From NCBI GenBank assembly GCA_903873905.1, contig CAIQQJ010000014.1, positions 1 to 47,427 on the forward strand: a stretch of 47,427 bases of DNA, read 5' to 3'. The notes beneath the pieces are model-generated. The model did no database searches, was not told where the DNA came from, and saw nothing but the letters and a program-made list of their open reading frames with translations. The position numbers and the translations under genes were made by a program. Shown here piece after piece: positions 1-8,698 of the stretch; positions within the stretch are counted from its first letter, which is position 1, and each line of letters starts with the position of its first letter. Source of the DNA: an uncultured Flavobacteriales bacterium (GTDB taxonomy: Bacteria > Bacteroidota > Bacteroidia > Palsa-965).

Positions 1-176
1 ATATATTTTGCAGCCAAGGCTTCTCCTTTTGATCCCGTGCCGCGCCCATTCAGTTTATCTGAAGCGAGATAGGTAATATCTTTTTTGATGCGATCCTTGC
101 TTATTTCCTGTGCGGAACCAATGCAAGAGATAAGTAATCCTGAAAGGAAAAAAATGTTTCTTGTAATTCTGTTCAT
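1..176 (-). CDS. M28-family metallopeptidase, N-terminal fragment (runs off the window)
   Basis: The reverse strand starts with ATG at 176 and stays open to the window edge, giving 58 codons. The first ~22 residues are a signal peptide with a hydrophobic core and a possible lipobox (L-I-S-C); cleavage before Gln at S-A-Q is the alternative. The following segment, YLASDKLNGRGTGSKGE, is the usual N-terminal signature of secreted bacterial M28 zinc aminopeptidases, located before the catalytic domain. The metal ligands lie outside the window, so activity cannot be judged. A TACATTTG -7 box lies 22 nt upstream of the ATG. The family is fairly secure from the N-terminal motif; the substrate is unknown. 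Confidence 0.7.
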   Translation of the reverse strand, partial: MNRITRNIFFLSGLLISCIGSAQEISKDRIKKDITYLASDKLNGRGTGSKGEALAAKY

Positions 177-197
177 GAGTTAGGTATTAGGATGCGT

Positions 198-205
198 CAA
201 ATGTA
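198..205 (-). promoter_or_regulatory. putative -7 promoter element of the M28 peptidase gene
   Basis: TACATTTG on the minus strand matches the Bacteroidota sigma-ABfr -7 consensus TAnnTTTG and lies 22 nt before the ATG at 176. No well-spaced -33 TTG is evident; the nearest TTTG is about 26 nt upstream. Confidence 0.4.
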
Positions 206-289
206 ATGCGCAGGTCACTAATTTCCACTCACAAAAGGAAACAAATTATTTTTTGACTGTTTTTAACAAGCATCTTCAATCTAGACGGG

Positions 290-1363
290 CTATTTCACCC
301 AATCAGCAATGAAGACATTCGTATCATGTGTTCCGCCATTCAAACGATTTGACGAGAACACCAAATGTTTTCCATCAGGAGAAAACATGGCGAAAGAATT
401 GAAATAGCTTTCGTAAGTGATTTGCTCAATTCCCGTTCCGTCCAAATTCACGGAAAACAATTGGAAGTCAAAACCTTTTTCGCTTTGGTGGTTGGAAGAG
501 AAAATGATTTTGGATTGATCCGGTAAAAAATAGGGAGCCCAATTCGCTTTGCCGAGATGTGTAACTTGTTTCATATCGGTTCCATCAACATTGATGGTGA
601 AAATTTCCATTGCCACTGGAGCAACTAAACCTTTCGCAAGATAATCCTTGTATTCCTTGATTTCTTCAGGTGTTTTCGGACGAGAAGCGCGGAACACAAT
701 TTTTTTTCCATCTGCAGAAAAGAATCCACCACCATCGTAACCCAATTCATTCGTGAGTTGTTTTGGATTGGTGCCATCAATATTCATGGTCCACAAATCA
801 AGATCGCCTCCACGTGTGGAAGTGAAAAGAATTTTATCGCCTTTTGGAGAAACGACAGCTTCAGCATCGTAACCAATTGTGTCGGTCAATTGTTTGGTGA
901 TGTTTCCCTTCAGATCGGCAATGAAAATATCATATGAATCAAAAACATTCCACAGATATTTTCCTCCCTTGTGTAAATCGCCGGTTTCTGGGCATTCTTT
1001 TCCACCTTTAAAAGTGGATGCATACATAATATGTTTTCCATCGGGCATGAAGTAAGAACATGTTGTACGTCCTTCTCCATTGCTGATGTGCTGAGGCAGA
1101 TAAGTTGAATCCTTTGCATCTTTGATTTTCATGACAAAAATCTGATCGCAGGATAAATTCCATTTTTTATAATTGGATTGAAAGGTGAGCGATTTTCCAT
1201 CAGGAGAAAAATAGGCTTCAGCATTATCACCACCGAAGGTCAGCATGCGAAGGTTTTTCAAATGTTTTTCTTTGGGGGAATCGATGCAAGCTTTTGGAGA
1301 TTTTCCGGAACTGAACATCAGCATTGAACACAATAAAATCGGTAAAAAAATTGCTTTGCGCAT
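290..1363 (-). CDS. exported TolB-like (PD40) beta-propeller protein
   Basis: This 357-residue protein starts at ATG 1363; an in-frame TTG 21 nt further out is less likely. It opens with MRKAIFLPILLCSMLMF, a signal peptide. At least six segments of the form (S/M/L)PDGK-x-h-x-F-x-S follow across the chain, such as SPDGKSLTFQS, MPDGKHIMYAS, SPKGDKILFTSTRGG and SPDGKHLVFSS, interleaved with LWTMNIDGT and IFTINVDGT strands. These are WD40-like PD40 blades as in TolB and the propeller domains of S9 peptidases. There is no peptidase domain after the propeller, so it is a propeller-only protein, probably periplasmic and binding a protein partner. No neighbour suggests a Tol-Pal system, so I do not name it tolB. 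Confidence 0.82.
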   Translation of the reverse strand: MRKAIFLPILLCSMLMFSSGKSPKACIDSPKEKHLKNLRMLTFGGDNAEAYFSPDGKSLTFQSNYKKWNLSCDQIFVMKIKDAKDSTYLPQHISNGEGRTTCSYFMPDGKHIMYASTFKGGKECPETGDLHKGGKYLWNVFDSYDIFIADLKGNITKQLTDTIGYDAEAVVSPKGDKILFTSTRGGDLDLWTMNIDGTNPKQLTNELGYDGGGFFSADGKKIVFRASRPKTPEEIKEYKDYLAKGLVAPVAMEIFTINVDGTDMKQVTHLGKANWAPYFLPDQSKIIFSSNHQSEKGFDFQLFSVNLDGTGIEQITYESYFNSFAMFSPDGKHLVFSSNRLNGGTHDTNVFIADWVK

Positions 1364-1381
1364 AATAAAAAATGGTTTGCG

Positions 1382-1389
1382 CAAAAATA
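1382..1389 (-). promoter_or_regulatory. putative -7 promoter element of the PD40 protein gene
   Basis: TATTTTTG (TAnnTTTG type) lies 18 nt upstream of the ATG at 1363. This implies a leader of only about a dozen nucleotides. No -33 element is convincing. Confidence 0.35.
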
Positions 1390-1618
1390 CGAAGAGGAAT
1401 GAAGCGTGATTGTCAGGAAAATGTCAGAAGGGGTGATTTGCCCATTTTCATATAGGAGATTACATGATCTTGGTCAGTTTCATTGATTAATTGAAACTAA
1501 TGAGGTCTGAAACAGCCCTGATTGCAGCGGTTGCCATGCAAAAGCGGAAAGCAGGAGAAGTGTTACGGGAAAACTGAGGTGGTTTGCTCCAAAAAAAACA
1601 AAATCGAAAAATCTAAAA

Positions 1619-2347
1619 TCAGTTCTTTGCAGGAGTAATTTTCTTGAAGCGCATTTGCAAAACGCCCATGAAAGCTTCCTTGATGATTCCTCCGCTCATT
1701 TTTGAAACTCCTTCGAGACGATCCACAAAAGTGATGGGCACTTCTATGATTTTGAATCCGAGTTTCCACGCGCTGTATTTCATTTCAATTTGAAAAGCGT
1801 AACCGACAAACTTGACATTATCGAGATCGATTGTTTCCAAAACTTTTCGTTTGTAGCATTTGAATCCTGCAGTGGTATCCTTTACGCCAAACCACAAGAC
1901 CATACGCACATAAACAGAAGCGAAATAGGACATGAACAGCCGATTCATTGGCCAATTCTCCACTTTCCCTCCAGATACATAACGAGACCCTACAGCAACA
2001 TCAGCACCTTGCTCAGTGCAAGCTGCATAAAGCCGATTGAGATCATCTGGATTATGTGAAAAATCACAATCCATTTCAAAAATATAATCGTAAGCGTTTT
2101 TTATTGCCCAGCGAAAACCGTGAATGTATGCTGTGCCTAAACCAAGTTTGCCTTTGCGTTCTTCCAGAAAAAGTCTTCCAGAAAATTCATTAGCCAATTG
2201 GCGAACAATAGCTGCCGTGCCATCGGGAGAACCATCGTCTACAATCAGCACGTGATAATTGCCTTGCAGCGACATCACTTTGCGGATCATCTTTTCGATG
2301 TTCTCTTTTTCGTTATACGTCGGTATGATTACGACCCGTTCGGGCAT
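1619..2347 (-). CDS. polyprenol monophosphomannose synthase-like GT2 glycosyltransferase
   Basis: The 242-residue GT-A fold protein starts VVIIPTYNEKENIEKMI. It carries the DDGSPDGT nucleotide-binding segment (Asp37-Asp38), the RKGKLGLGTAY motif and MDCDFSHNP, with Asp93/Asp95 as the metal-binding DxD equivalent. This set is characteristic of the DPM1-like branch, which transfers mannose (or another sugar) from the nucleotide sugar to a polyprenyl phosphate at the cytoplasmic membrane face. There is no C-terminal transmembrane pair, unlike the GT2 near 42 kb, so it is the soluble short form. It is transcribed alone. Donor specificity cannot be read from the sequence. Confidence 0.88.
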   Translation of the reverse strand: MPERVVIIPTYNEKENIEKMIRKVMSLQGNYHVLIVDDGSPDGTAAIVRQLANEFSGRLFLEERKGKLGLGTAYIHGFRWAIKNAYDYIFEMDCDFSHNPDDLNRLYAACTEQGADVAVGSRYVSGGKVENWPMNRLFMSYFASVYVRMVLWFGVKDTTAGFKCYKRKVLETIDLDNVKFVGYAFQIEMKYSAWKLGFKIIEVPITFVDRLEGVSKMSGGIIKEAFMGVLQMRFKKITPAKN

Positions 2348-2528
2348 GAGGCAATTTAGTTAATTCAGCGAAGATAGACTTGGAGAACTGATATTGCAAT
2401 TTAGATTAACAAGTTTTGACAGGTTTTCATGAAAGTTGGACTGCGATAATCAGTTTCTTTTCACATTTCGGAATGCTTTGTATGATAATACAGAAACATT
2501 GAAAAGATACATTTCTGATGATAAAACT

Positions 2529-2987
2529 TTAGAGCGCTGTGGGAGAAAAAAATCTTCGCAGATAATTTACCTGACCTAAATGATAATTGAGATGCCCCAA
2601 CAACATAAGGAGAACAAATCCTGTAGTTTTTCCCTCGCCGAAAGAATTGAGCGGATAAATTTTCAAAAGTTCCTCTTCCGTAATTTCGCTCAACACTTTT
2701 TCAATCATGCTTTTTGTTTCATTCAACATGCGCAACAAAACATCTCGATGCACATCACGCGAAACAAATTCATTGTCGCGATCGCGCACATAACCGGTTT
2801 TTCCCAATTGTGTACCAATGAAATGATTCAAGTTTCCAACGAGATGCAAGGAAAGATTTCCCGCGGAATTTGAAATATCACCTGTTACTTTCCAAAGTTC
2901 TTCTTCTTTCTGAAAATGTTTCAACTCTTCAGAAAGTTTTTCAATTCCATGAAGATAGAAGTGCGTGATGTCGGCGAGTTGTTGCAT
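2529..2987 (-). CDS. DinB-family (DUF1572-like) protein
   Basis: This is a 152-residue all-helical protein. Three histidines stand where the DinB/YfiT four-helix bundle places its metal triad: His48 in LSLHLVGNLNHF, and His132 and His136 in GHLNYHLGQ. The segment around NHFIGTQLGKTGYVRDRDNEF is typical of the DUF1572-like subgroup. Members include thiol-dependent S-transferases and damage-inducible proteins of unknown role; the substrate is not predictable here. It is a monocistronic gene with a short leader. Confidence 0.8.
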   Translation of the reverse strand: MQQLADITHFYLHGIEKLSEELKHFQKEEELWKVTGDISNSAGNLSLHLVGNLNHFIGTQLGKTGYVRDRDNEFVSRDVHRDVLLRMLNETKSMIEKVLSEITEEELLKIYPLNSFGEGKTTGFVLLMLLGHLNYHLGQVNYLRRFFSPTAL

Positions 2988-3003
2988 GATCCTAATGTTT
3001 GAT

Positions 3004-3011
3004 CAAAGATA
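3004..3011 (-). promoter_or_regulatory. putative -7 promoter element of the DinB-family gene
   Basis: TATCTTTG fits TAnnTTTG and ends 16 nt before the ATG at 2987. No clear -33 TTG stands at 18-21 nt. Confidence 0.4.
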
Positions 3012-3138
3012 GGGCTTGTTTTTAAAGGGAAGTATGGCTTTTGTCAATTTCAAATATTGCTTTTGTCACCTTGATTTTCTCTACAACAGCTTTATAGAAA
3101 TACCAGAAATTGTATTCCATTATTTCAAATTTATAAAA

Positions 3139-4389
3139 TCAATTCACCTTAATGTAAATTCCCTTGTCAACAATGGCAGAAGTTCCATCCCAGTGATACT
3201 CTTCAACCAATAGTCCAATTCCCTTTACCACTTTTTTCATCACCATTTCTTTCGAATCATAATACCAATCTTCGTAAAACCGCAAACCGTAAATCATGCT
3301 CATGGGTGTTTCAAATGTAATAGGAGCAAGAAAAAATGTCCCTGGATTCATTGGGTCCTCCACTTGAATGGTTGAATCGACTGAATGAAAAAGTTCATAA
3401 ACGGATTGCAAAGATTTGAATGGATGAAGGGAATCAATTTCATTTTCCTTCATGGGAAAAACATTTTGCGGATTTTTCATTGCGAAATAAAGTATTGCAG
3501 CAAAAAATTTTGTCCTGTCTTCTGAAGGAACGTTTCCAAACGGGTCTTCCATAACATATTTGTAATCCTCATAGGAATATTTATTGGCAATCGTATCATT
3601 CATCATTTTTGTTTCCGAATAGTTCATGGCAACATCCGTCACCACATTTTTCCTGAATAATATATCATTGCGTTTTCTGTTAGTAGAACCGGGGTTTTCC
3701 AAACCCAAAACAGGCCCTATTCCTAAGCCCTCACCAATAGGTGAAATTTCTTTCTTCCAAAATCCTATGAAATTGGTTTGCTTGGAAAACTTGCCACTCA
3801 CTGCATCAAAACTCCAAGACTCCACAAATGACAACGCTGATTTTTTAGGATCCATGAAATTCGGCGTCACAACAATCTTATTGTTTTTCCCATCTATTGA
3901 AGGATACATTGCTGTATCAACCCCAATACAATATTGATAGTCAGGAAAAATTGAAACTTCTGAAGAAAAGGCATTCCCATTTTTCATATAGAATTTATTG
4001 GGTTGTGTTCGCCTTCCCAAAAAATCAAAAGATGGCAAAAGATCAATGGTGGAATTTGGTCTTGAAAAATAATTGGAAGATGCGTTTTTCACATGCGTTA
4101 CTGTCAATGAAGAGGAATAAATTCTTCCGATAGGCATCCAATAATTGGCCAAGCTGTCTCCTCTCTTAACATGATTCATTACTCGTTGACCTGAATAATT
4201 CATCATCAGCTTCATGTCATCAGAACTCAATCCTGAATGAACGCGTCCGATAAAAATATTTTTATTATTACTAATCGAATCTCCCGGAGCAAGTATGTAT
4301 TCAACACCGATTGTTACCGTTGAATTGGTTTGTGTTTTACCAACAAATGAGATCGCAAAAATTGCAAAAATGAAAATGAGATTTTTCAT
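3139..4389 (-). CDS. exported protein of unknown function with GldN-like motifs
   Basis: I start this at ATG 4389 because the following residues, MKNLIFIFAIFAISFVGKTQT, form a clean signal peptide; an upstream in-frame start would bury it. The mature protein is about 395 residues with no recognised catalytic motif. Two segments resemble each other and the EDW-(F/Y)-(F/Y)-D strand of gliding-motility/T9SS proteins GldN/PorN: VESWSFDAVSGKFSKQTNFIG in the middle and FYEDWYYDSKEMVMKKVVKGI near the C-terminus. The gene lies 68 nt downstream of acs on the same strand and may be read through from it. No gldKLM genes are nearby, so a role in type IX secretion is only suggested by motif similarity. 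The coding call is firm and the family call is weak. Confidence 0.6.
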   Translation of the reverse strand: MKNLIFIFAIFAISFVGKTQTNSTVTIGVEYILAPGDSISNNKNIFIGRVHSGLSSDDMKLMMNYSGQRVMNHVKRGDSLANYWMPIGRIYSSSLTVTHVKNASSNYFSRPNSTIDLLPSFDFLGRRTQPNKFYMKNGNAFSSEVSIFPDYQYCIGVDTAMYPSIDGKNNKIVVTPNFMDPKKSALSFVESWSFDAVSGKFSKQTNFIGFWKKEISPIGEGLGIGPVLGLENPGSTNRKRNDILFRKNVVTDVAMNYSETKMMNDTIANKYSYEDYKYVMEDPFGNVPSEDRTKFFAAILYFAMKNPQNVFPMKENEIDSLHPFKSLQSVYELFHSVDSTIQVEDPMNPGTFFLAPITFETPMSMIYGLRFYEDWYYDSKEMVMKKVVKGIGLLVEEYHWDGTSAIVDKGIYIKVN

Positions 4390-4457
4390 AGGAAAGTGGT
4401 TTATATTCCTAATGCGTTTAATACCGAAAAGATACAAGCAAATGTTGCCTGACAAAA

Positions 4458-6350
4458 TCAAACTCTTCCTTTCACAATCTCATCCACCACACTTGGATCA
4501 AGCAATGTGGAAGTATCTCCAAGATTTGAAATTTCACCTTCAGCAATTTTTCTCAAAATCCTTCGCATGATTTTTCCTGAGCGTGTTTTTGGCAATCCTC
4601 GCACCACCTGAATTTTGTCGGGCTTCGCAATCGGTCCGATAATTTTTGTCACCTCAGCAAGAATTTCTTTTTTCAACATTTCAATATCATCATGTTCTTT
4701 TGTAGAAATGACATAAGCATAAATTCCTTGCCCTTTAATATCATGCGGATAACCGACAACAGCACTTTCCACAATATCGAAATGCATGTTGATTGCACTT
4801 TCTACTTCTGCCGTTCCAATTCGGTGACCAGAAACATTCATTACATCATCCACTCTTCCTGTGATGCGATAATATCCATCTTCATCACGTCGACATCCAT
4901 CGCCGGTGAAATATAAATTTTCGTAAGTCGTGAAATAAGTTGTGCGACAACGTTCGTGATTCCCATACGTTGTGCGAATGATGGATGGCCAAGGAAATTT
5001 TATACAAAGATTTCCTTCCACATTATTTCCTTCAATCACATTTCCCTTTTCATCCACAAGTACTGGTTGTACTCCTGGCAATGGCAATGTTGCAAAACCC
5101 GGTTTTGTTTTTGTGATTCCTGCTATTGGTGAAATCAAAATTCCTCCTGTTTCTGTTTGCCACCATGTATCCACAATCGGACAATTTCCCTTGCCTATAT
5201 TTTTGTGATACCATTCCCAAGCTTCTTCATTAATAGGTTCACCAACTGTTCCCAAAATTCGAAGAGAATTCAATTTATACAAATTCACAAAATCCAAACC
5301 CGAGGCTTGTAATGCGCGAATAGCAGTTGGAGCTGTGTAAAAAATATTCACTTTGTATTTATCAATAACTTGCCAAAATCTTCCTGCATCTGGAAAAGTT
5401 GGAACACCTTCGAACATCACAGAAGTTGCTCCAGCAAGTAATGGTCCGTAAACGATGTAAGAATGCCCAGTGATCCAACCAATGTCGGCTGTGCACCAGA
5501 AAACTTCTTTGTCGTTATACTGGAAAACATTTTCAAAAGTGTATTTGGTGTAAACCATATAACCACCACAGGTGTGCACAACACCTTTTGGTTGTCCTGT
5601 GGAACCGGAAGTGTACAAAATAAAAAGTGTGTCTTCACTATCCATTATTTCCGCAGGACATTCTGCAGAAACTTTTTTCATTTCATCCTGCCACCAAGTA
5701 TCACGACCATCAATCATTTTTATTTCTTCACCTGTGCGTTTGTACACAATCACATTTTCAACAGAAGGGCAAACATCCAAAGCATCATCAACAACAGCTT
5801 TAATTGGAATTGGTTTTGCACCACGATATGCTCCATCAGTGGTCACTACAGCACAACAATGCATATCCTGAATTCTGCCGCCGAGAGATGTAGCAGAAAA
5901 TCCTGCGAAGACAACTGAATGAATTGCACCGATACGTGCGCAAGCAAGCACCGCAATAGCTAGTTCTGGAATCATGGGCATGTACAAACAAACACGATCA
6001 CCTTTTTTAATTCCCTTGCTTTTCAAAACATTCGCGAAACGACAAACATCTTCATAAAGTTGGCGATAAGTAATAGCACGCGAATTTTCATTTGGATCAT
6101 TCGGTTCGAAATGAAATGCAACTTGGTCAGCACGCTTTTCCAAATGACGATCGAGACAATTTTCGGTGATGTTCAATTTCCCACCAATGAACCAATTGAT
6201 TTCTGGTTTTTCGAAATTCCAATCCAAAACCTTATCCCACTTTTTCTTCCACGAAAATTCATTCGCGATTTCCTCCCAAAATGCTTCAGGATTCTCGACT
6301 GACTTTTTGTATTCTGATTGATACTGTTCGAAGGAAGTTATTCTAGCCAT
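4458..6350 (-). CDS. acs: acetyl-CoA synthetase (acetate--CoA ligase, AMP-forming)
   Basis: At 630 residues this is full length for Acs, which makes acetyl-CoA from acetate, ATP and CoA through acetyl-AMP in the cytosol. The order is the N-terminal ACAS_N segment (SFEQYQSEYKKSV), the P-loop YTSGSTGQPKGVVHT, the acetate-pocket region with DTWWQTETGG, the hinge YFTGDGCRRDEDGYY-RITGRVDD, NVSGHRIGTAEVE, and the C-terminal PKTRSGKIMRRILR. The lysine of SGKIMRR is the catalytic lysine and the usual acetylation site. ATG 6350 (MARITSFEQ) is chosen over one seven codons upstream because it fits family length and leaves room for the promoter motif at 6369-6376. A high-affinity acetate assimilation role is expected. 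Confidence 0.96.
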   Translation of the reverse strand: MARITSFEQYQSEYKKSVENPEAFWEEIANEFSWKKKWDKVLDWNFEKPEINWFIGGKLNITENCLDRHLEKRADQVAFHFEPNDPNENSRAITYRQLYEDVCRFANVLKSKGIKKGDRVCLYMPMIPELAIAVLACARIGAIHSVVFAGFSATSLGGRIQDMHCCAVVTTDGAYRGAKPIPIKAVVDDALDVCPSVENVIVYKRTGEEIKMIDGRDTWWQDEMKKVSAECPAEIMDSEDTLFILYTSGSTGQPKGVVHTCGGYMVYTKYTFENVFQYNDKEVFWCTADIGWITGHSYIVYGPLLAGATSVMFEGVPTFPDAGRFWQVIDKYKVNIFYTAPTAIRALQASGLDFVNLYKLNSLRILGTVGEPINEEAWEWYHKNIGKGNCPIVDTWWQTETGGILISPIAGITKTKPGFATLPLPGVQPVLVDEKGNVIEGNNVEGNLCIKFPWPSIIRTTYGNHERCRTTYFTTYENLYFTGDGCRRDEDGYYRITGRVDDVMNVSGHRIGTAEVESAINMHFDIVESAVVGYPHDIKGQGIYAYVISTKEHDDIEMLKKEILAEVTKIIGPIAKPDKIQVVRGLPKTRSGKIMRRILRKIAEGEISNLGDTSTLLDPSVVDEIVKGRV

Positions 6351-6368
6351 AGGAAATTTATTAGTGTA

Positions 6369-6376
6369 CAAATATA
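6369..6376 (-). promoter_or_regulatory. putative -7 promoter element of acs
   Basis: TATATTTG matches TAnnTTTG 18 nt upstream of the acs ATG. A TTTG lies upstream but with a spacer of only about 15 nt. A start codon seven codons upstream would fall inside the promoter, which supports the start at 6350. Confidence 0.45.
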
Positions 6377-6552
6377 AGCCTTCGTCAGAGTCAAATCCCT
6401 CCTCAAGAACAATTCATCCAATAAATGGAATCCGACAAATTTTCAAGAATTATTACATCTGAATGAAAGAACATCCCTCTGTAGCAACATCCGTTTATCA
6501 AATCCGTAAACCACCATAGAAAGTTCATTTATTAACCCCAAAGCAAATTTTT

Positions 6553-7035
6553 ATGCAAAACATTTCCACACCACTCGGAAAAAAAAACACAAATCATTTT
6601 CTCCAATCCAAAACAAACACCCTTGTCTCGGGAGAAGATACCATTTGGCTCGTCATCAATTCAGATAAGCATGGCCTTGTTCATTTTGAACAATTCATGG
6701 AATTCATTAAGCGAACCTGGTGCATTTCAAATTCCAAATTTGTAAATATTCACATTGCATTATCTGAGGCTGTCATGAATGCAATTGATCATGGCAACAA
6801 ACGCCATCCAGAAAAAACAATTTATATCTGTGCCAAACGCGATGAGGATTATTTCGGTTTCTCTGTGGAGGATCAAGGTGAAGGATTCAATTACCGAAGA
6901 ATAGAAAATCCAACTGATCATGAAAATCGAGAAAAGGCTCATGGAAGGGGAATTTTCATCATGAATTACCTAACAGAAAACCTTCACTATTCGGAAAATG
7001 GGACGTGTGCAAAGTTGCTTTTTAGCAGAACTTGA
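6553..7035 (+). CDS. RsbW-type ATP-binding anti-sigma factor kinase
   Basis: The 160-residue protein carries a single HATPase_c_2 (GHKL) domain. The N box is ALSEAVMNAIDHGN (Glu72, Asn76, Asn82), the G1 box VEDQGEGF (Asp107-Gly111) and the G2 box HGRGIFIM (Gly131-Gly133). This is the layout of serine kinases such as RsbW/SpoIIAB, which phosphorylate a STAS-domain anti-anti-sigma factor. The first ~30 residues are polar and not conserved-looking. No STAS antagonist, phosphatase or sigma factor lies next to it; the STAS/SEC14-like protein at 43.7 kb is distant and of another type. It converges on the response-regulator gene and is separated from it by an inverted-repeat terminator. Confidence 0.87.
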   Translation: MQNISTPLGKKNTNHFLQSKTNTLVSGEDTIWLVINSDKHGLVHFEQFMEFIKRTWCISNSKFVNIHIALSEAVMNAIDHGNKRHPEKTIYICAKRDEDYFGFSVEDQGEGFNYRRIENPTDHENREKAHGRGIFIMNYLTENLHYSENGTCAKLLFSRT

Positions 7036-7067
7036 CAATCAACTCAAAAAACATATGCCAAAAAAAG

Positions 7068-7127
7068 AATCCAGTTTCCTAAACATGATCATTCACTCCC
7101 GAAGCGAAATAAAATGGAAACTGGATT
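7068..7127. terminator. bidirectional terminator between convergent genes
   Basis: AATCCAGTTTCC (7068-7079) and GGAAACTGGATT (7116-7127) form a perfect 12-bp stem around a 36-nt loop. On the plus strand it is followed by TGTTTTTTG and on the minus strand by CTTTTTTT, so it can end transcripts of both the kinase gene and the regulator gene. The large loop is unusual for a textbook terminator. Confidence 0.6.
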
Positions 7128-7236
7128 TGTTTTTTGTCACAATACCATTAAGAGAGATTGATCCTTAGAAAAGGAAGTTTTGATTTTCAGAATCAAACAT
7201 CCAGATGGGATTTAACCCTACAATTGGTAATCTGTA

Positions 7237-8400
7237 TCAACCTTTTGGTCTTGCATAAGCGATCACATCTTTATCAGTAATCGACTTATCGCAAAGAATC
7301 ACCAAACGTTCAATCACATTTCTGAATTCACGGATATTTCCTGTCCATGCTATTTTTTGCAATTCCTTCAGTGCTTCTTTTGAAATTGTTTTCAAAGGCA
7401 TATTGTGTTCTTCACAAATGTTTTTCAGGAAATGATCTGCCAACGATGGAATATCTTCTGTTCGTTCGTTGAGCGATGGAACGTGAATGAGAATAACACC
7501 AAGACGGTGATATAAATCTTCGCGGAAATTTCCCTTGAGAATTTCCTTTTTCAAATCTTTGTTAGTTGCAGCAACAACACGGACATTCACTTTCAATTCC
7601 TTGTCGCCACCAACACGAGTTATTTTATTTTCCTGTAAGGCACGCAATACTTTCGCTTGGGCAGACAAACTCATGTCTCCGATTTCATCCAAAAAAATTG
7701 TTCCGCCTTCTGCCAATTCGAATTTTCCTTTGCGTTGAGCAACGGCAGAAGTAAAAGCTCCTTTTTCATGCCCGAACAATTCCGATTCAATCAATTCAGA
7801 AGGAATGGCGGCACAATTCACTTCGATGAGAGGGCCGTTCGCGCGTTGTGATTTTTCGTGCAACCATCGTGCAACTAATTCTTTTCCTGTTCCATTTTCG
7901 CCTGTGATAAGCACGCGCGCATCCGTAGGTGCAACACGCTCGATCATTTCTTTAATAGAATTAATCGCAGCAGAATCTCCGATCATATCGAAAGTCTTGC
8001 TGATTTTTTTGCGAAGTGTTTTTGTTTCAGTGACGAGATTCGATTTATCGAGTGCATTTCTTACTGTTACAAGCAAGCGATTTAAGTCAAGTGGTTTTTG
8101 AATGAAATCGTATGCGCCTTTTTTTACAGCTTCAACTGCAGTTTCAATATTTCCATGACCGGAAATCATAATTACAGGCGCATCAACATTCACTTCCATG
8201 AATTTTTCGAGCGCTTCCATTCCATCCATCTTCGGCATTTTGATATCGCAAAGAATAATGTCGAATTTTTCTTTTTGCGCAAGCTGTAATCCTTCGAGTC
8301 CGTCGGCAGCTTCTTCTACTTTGAAATTTTCATATTCCAAAATTTCGCGAAGTGTCCGACGGATACTTTTTTCGTCGTCGATGATGAGGATACGGGCCAT
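7237..8400 (-). CDS. sigma-54-type (NtrC family) response regulator lacking a C-terminal HTH
   Basis: This 387-residue protein has a receiver domain (residues 1-~120) with the phospho-acceptor Asp52 in ILCDIKMPKMDG, the acidic pair DDE at 8-10 and Lys102 in IQKPLDL. An AAA+ domain (~140-375) follows, with Walker A GENGTGKE (167-174) and Walker B GTIFLDEIGDMS (~233-244). The sigma-54 contact loop reads GAFTSA (214-219) instead of GAFTGA. The protein ends at ~AYARPKG just after the AAA lid, so the Fis-type HTH present in most NtrC proteins is missing. Such forms may act from solution or through partner proteins. No cognate histidine kinase is adjacent. Confidence 0.92.
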   Translation of the reverse strand: MARILIIDDEKSIRRTLREILEYENFKVEEAADGLEGLQLAQKEKFDIILCDIKMPKMDGMEALEKFMEVNVDAPVIMISGHGNIETAVEAVKKGAYDFIQKPLDLNRLLVTVRNALDKSNLVTETKTLRKKISKTFDMIGDSAAINSIKEMIERVAPTDARVLITGENGTGKELVARWLHEKSQRANGPLIEVNCAAIPSELIESELFGHEKGAFTSAVAQRKGKFELAEGGTIFLDEIGDMSLSAQAKVLRALQENKITRVGGDKELKVNVRVVAATNKDLKKEILKGNFREDLYHRLGVILIHVPSLNERTEDIPSLADHFLKNICEEHNMPLKTISKEALKELQKIAWTGNIREFRNVIERLVILCDKSITDKDVIAYARPKG

Positions 8401-8698
8401 GGTTGTACGAATTACAAATGCGTACGAATATACGAATTACGATTTGGACTTCGATAGCCTTAAAATATACCTGTAAAAGCGAAATGTGTATCTGGAAATG
8501 TAAAAATGATAAGAGATGAAGTGATGTATCATTAAGATTGCATCGCCTAATTACTTAATTACCTCATCCCCTTTTCGATTATATGATTGAACTCCCACTT
8601 TCACGAACACTTCAAAACAACAGCCTGTTACCTCTTCGTGTTCTAAAAGTAAAGCGGTACTTTTGTTTGCTTTTCGCCACTCCCCCTAAAAAACCCTT
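8401..8698. other. intergenic region between divergent genes
   Basis: The 298-nt AT-rich spacer separates the response regulator (minus) from the beta-barrel protein (plus). Near 8405-8445 it holds three spaced copies of a TACGAAT(T/A) word. Near the right end lies a TACTTTTG -7 motif. I see no ORF or RNA gene. Confidence 0.5.
8658..8665 (+). promoter_or_regulatory. putative -7 promoter element of the beta-barrel protein gene
   Basis: TACTTTTG fits TAnnTTTG and ends 33 nt before the ATG at 8699. The -33 region has no clear TTG. Confidence 0.4.

Noticed and set aside
5463-5918. Long antisense ORF (151 codons) on the plus strand
   Set aside because: It lies wholly inside acs, its translation is low-complexity Cys/Phe/Thr-rich, and acs motifs are intact; it is a shadow frame.
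6553-8400. Two-component or partner-switching system formed by the RsbW-like kinase and the response regulator
   Set aside because: The genes are convergent with a terminator between them, and RsbW-type kinases do not phosphorylate receiver domains.
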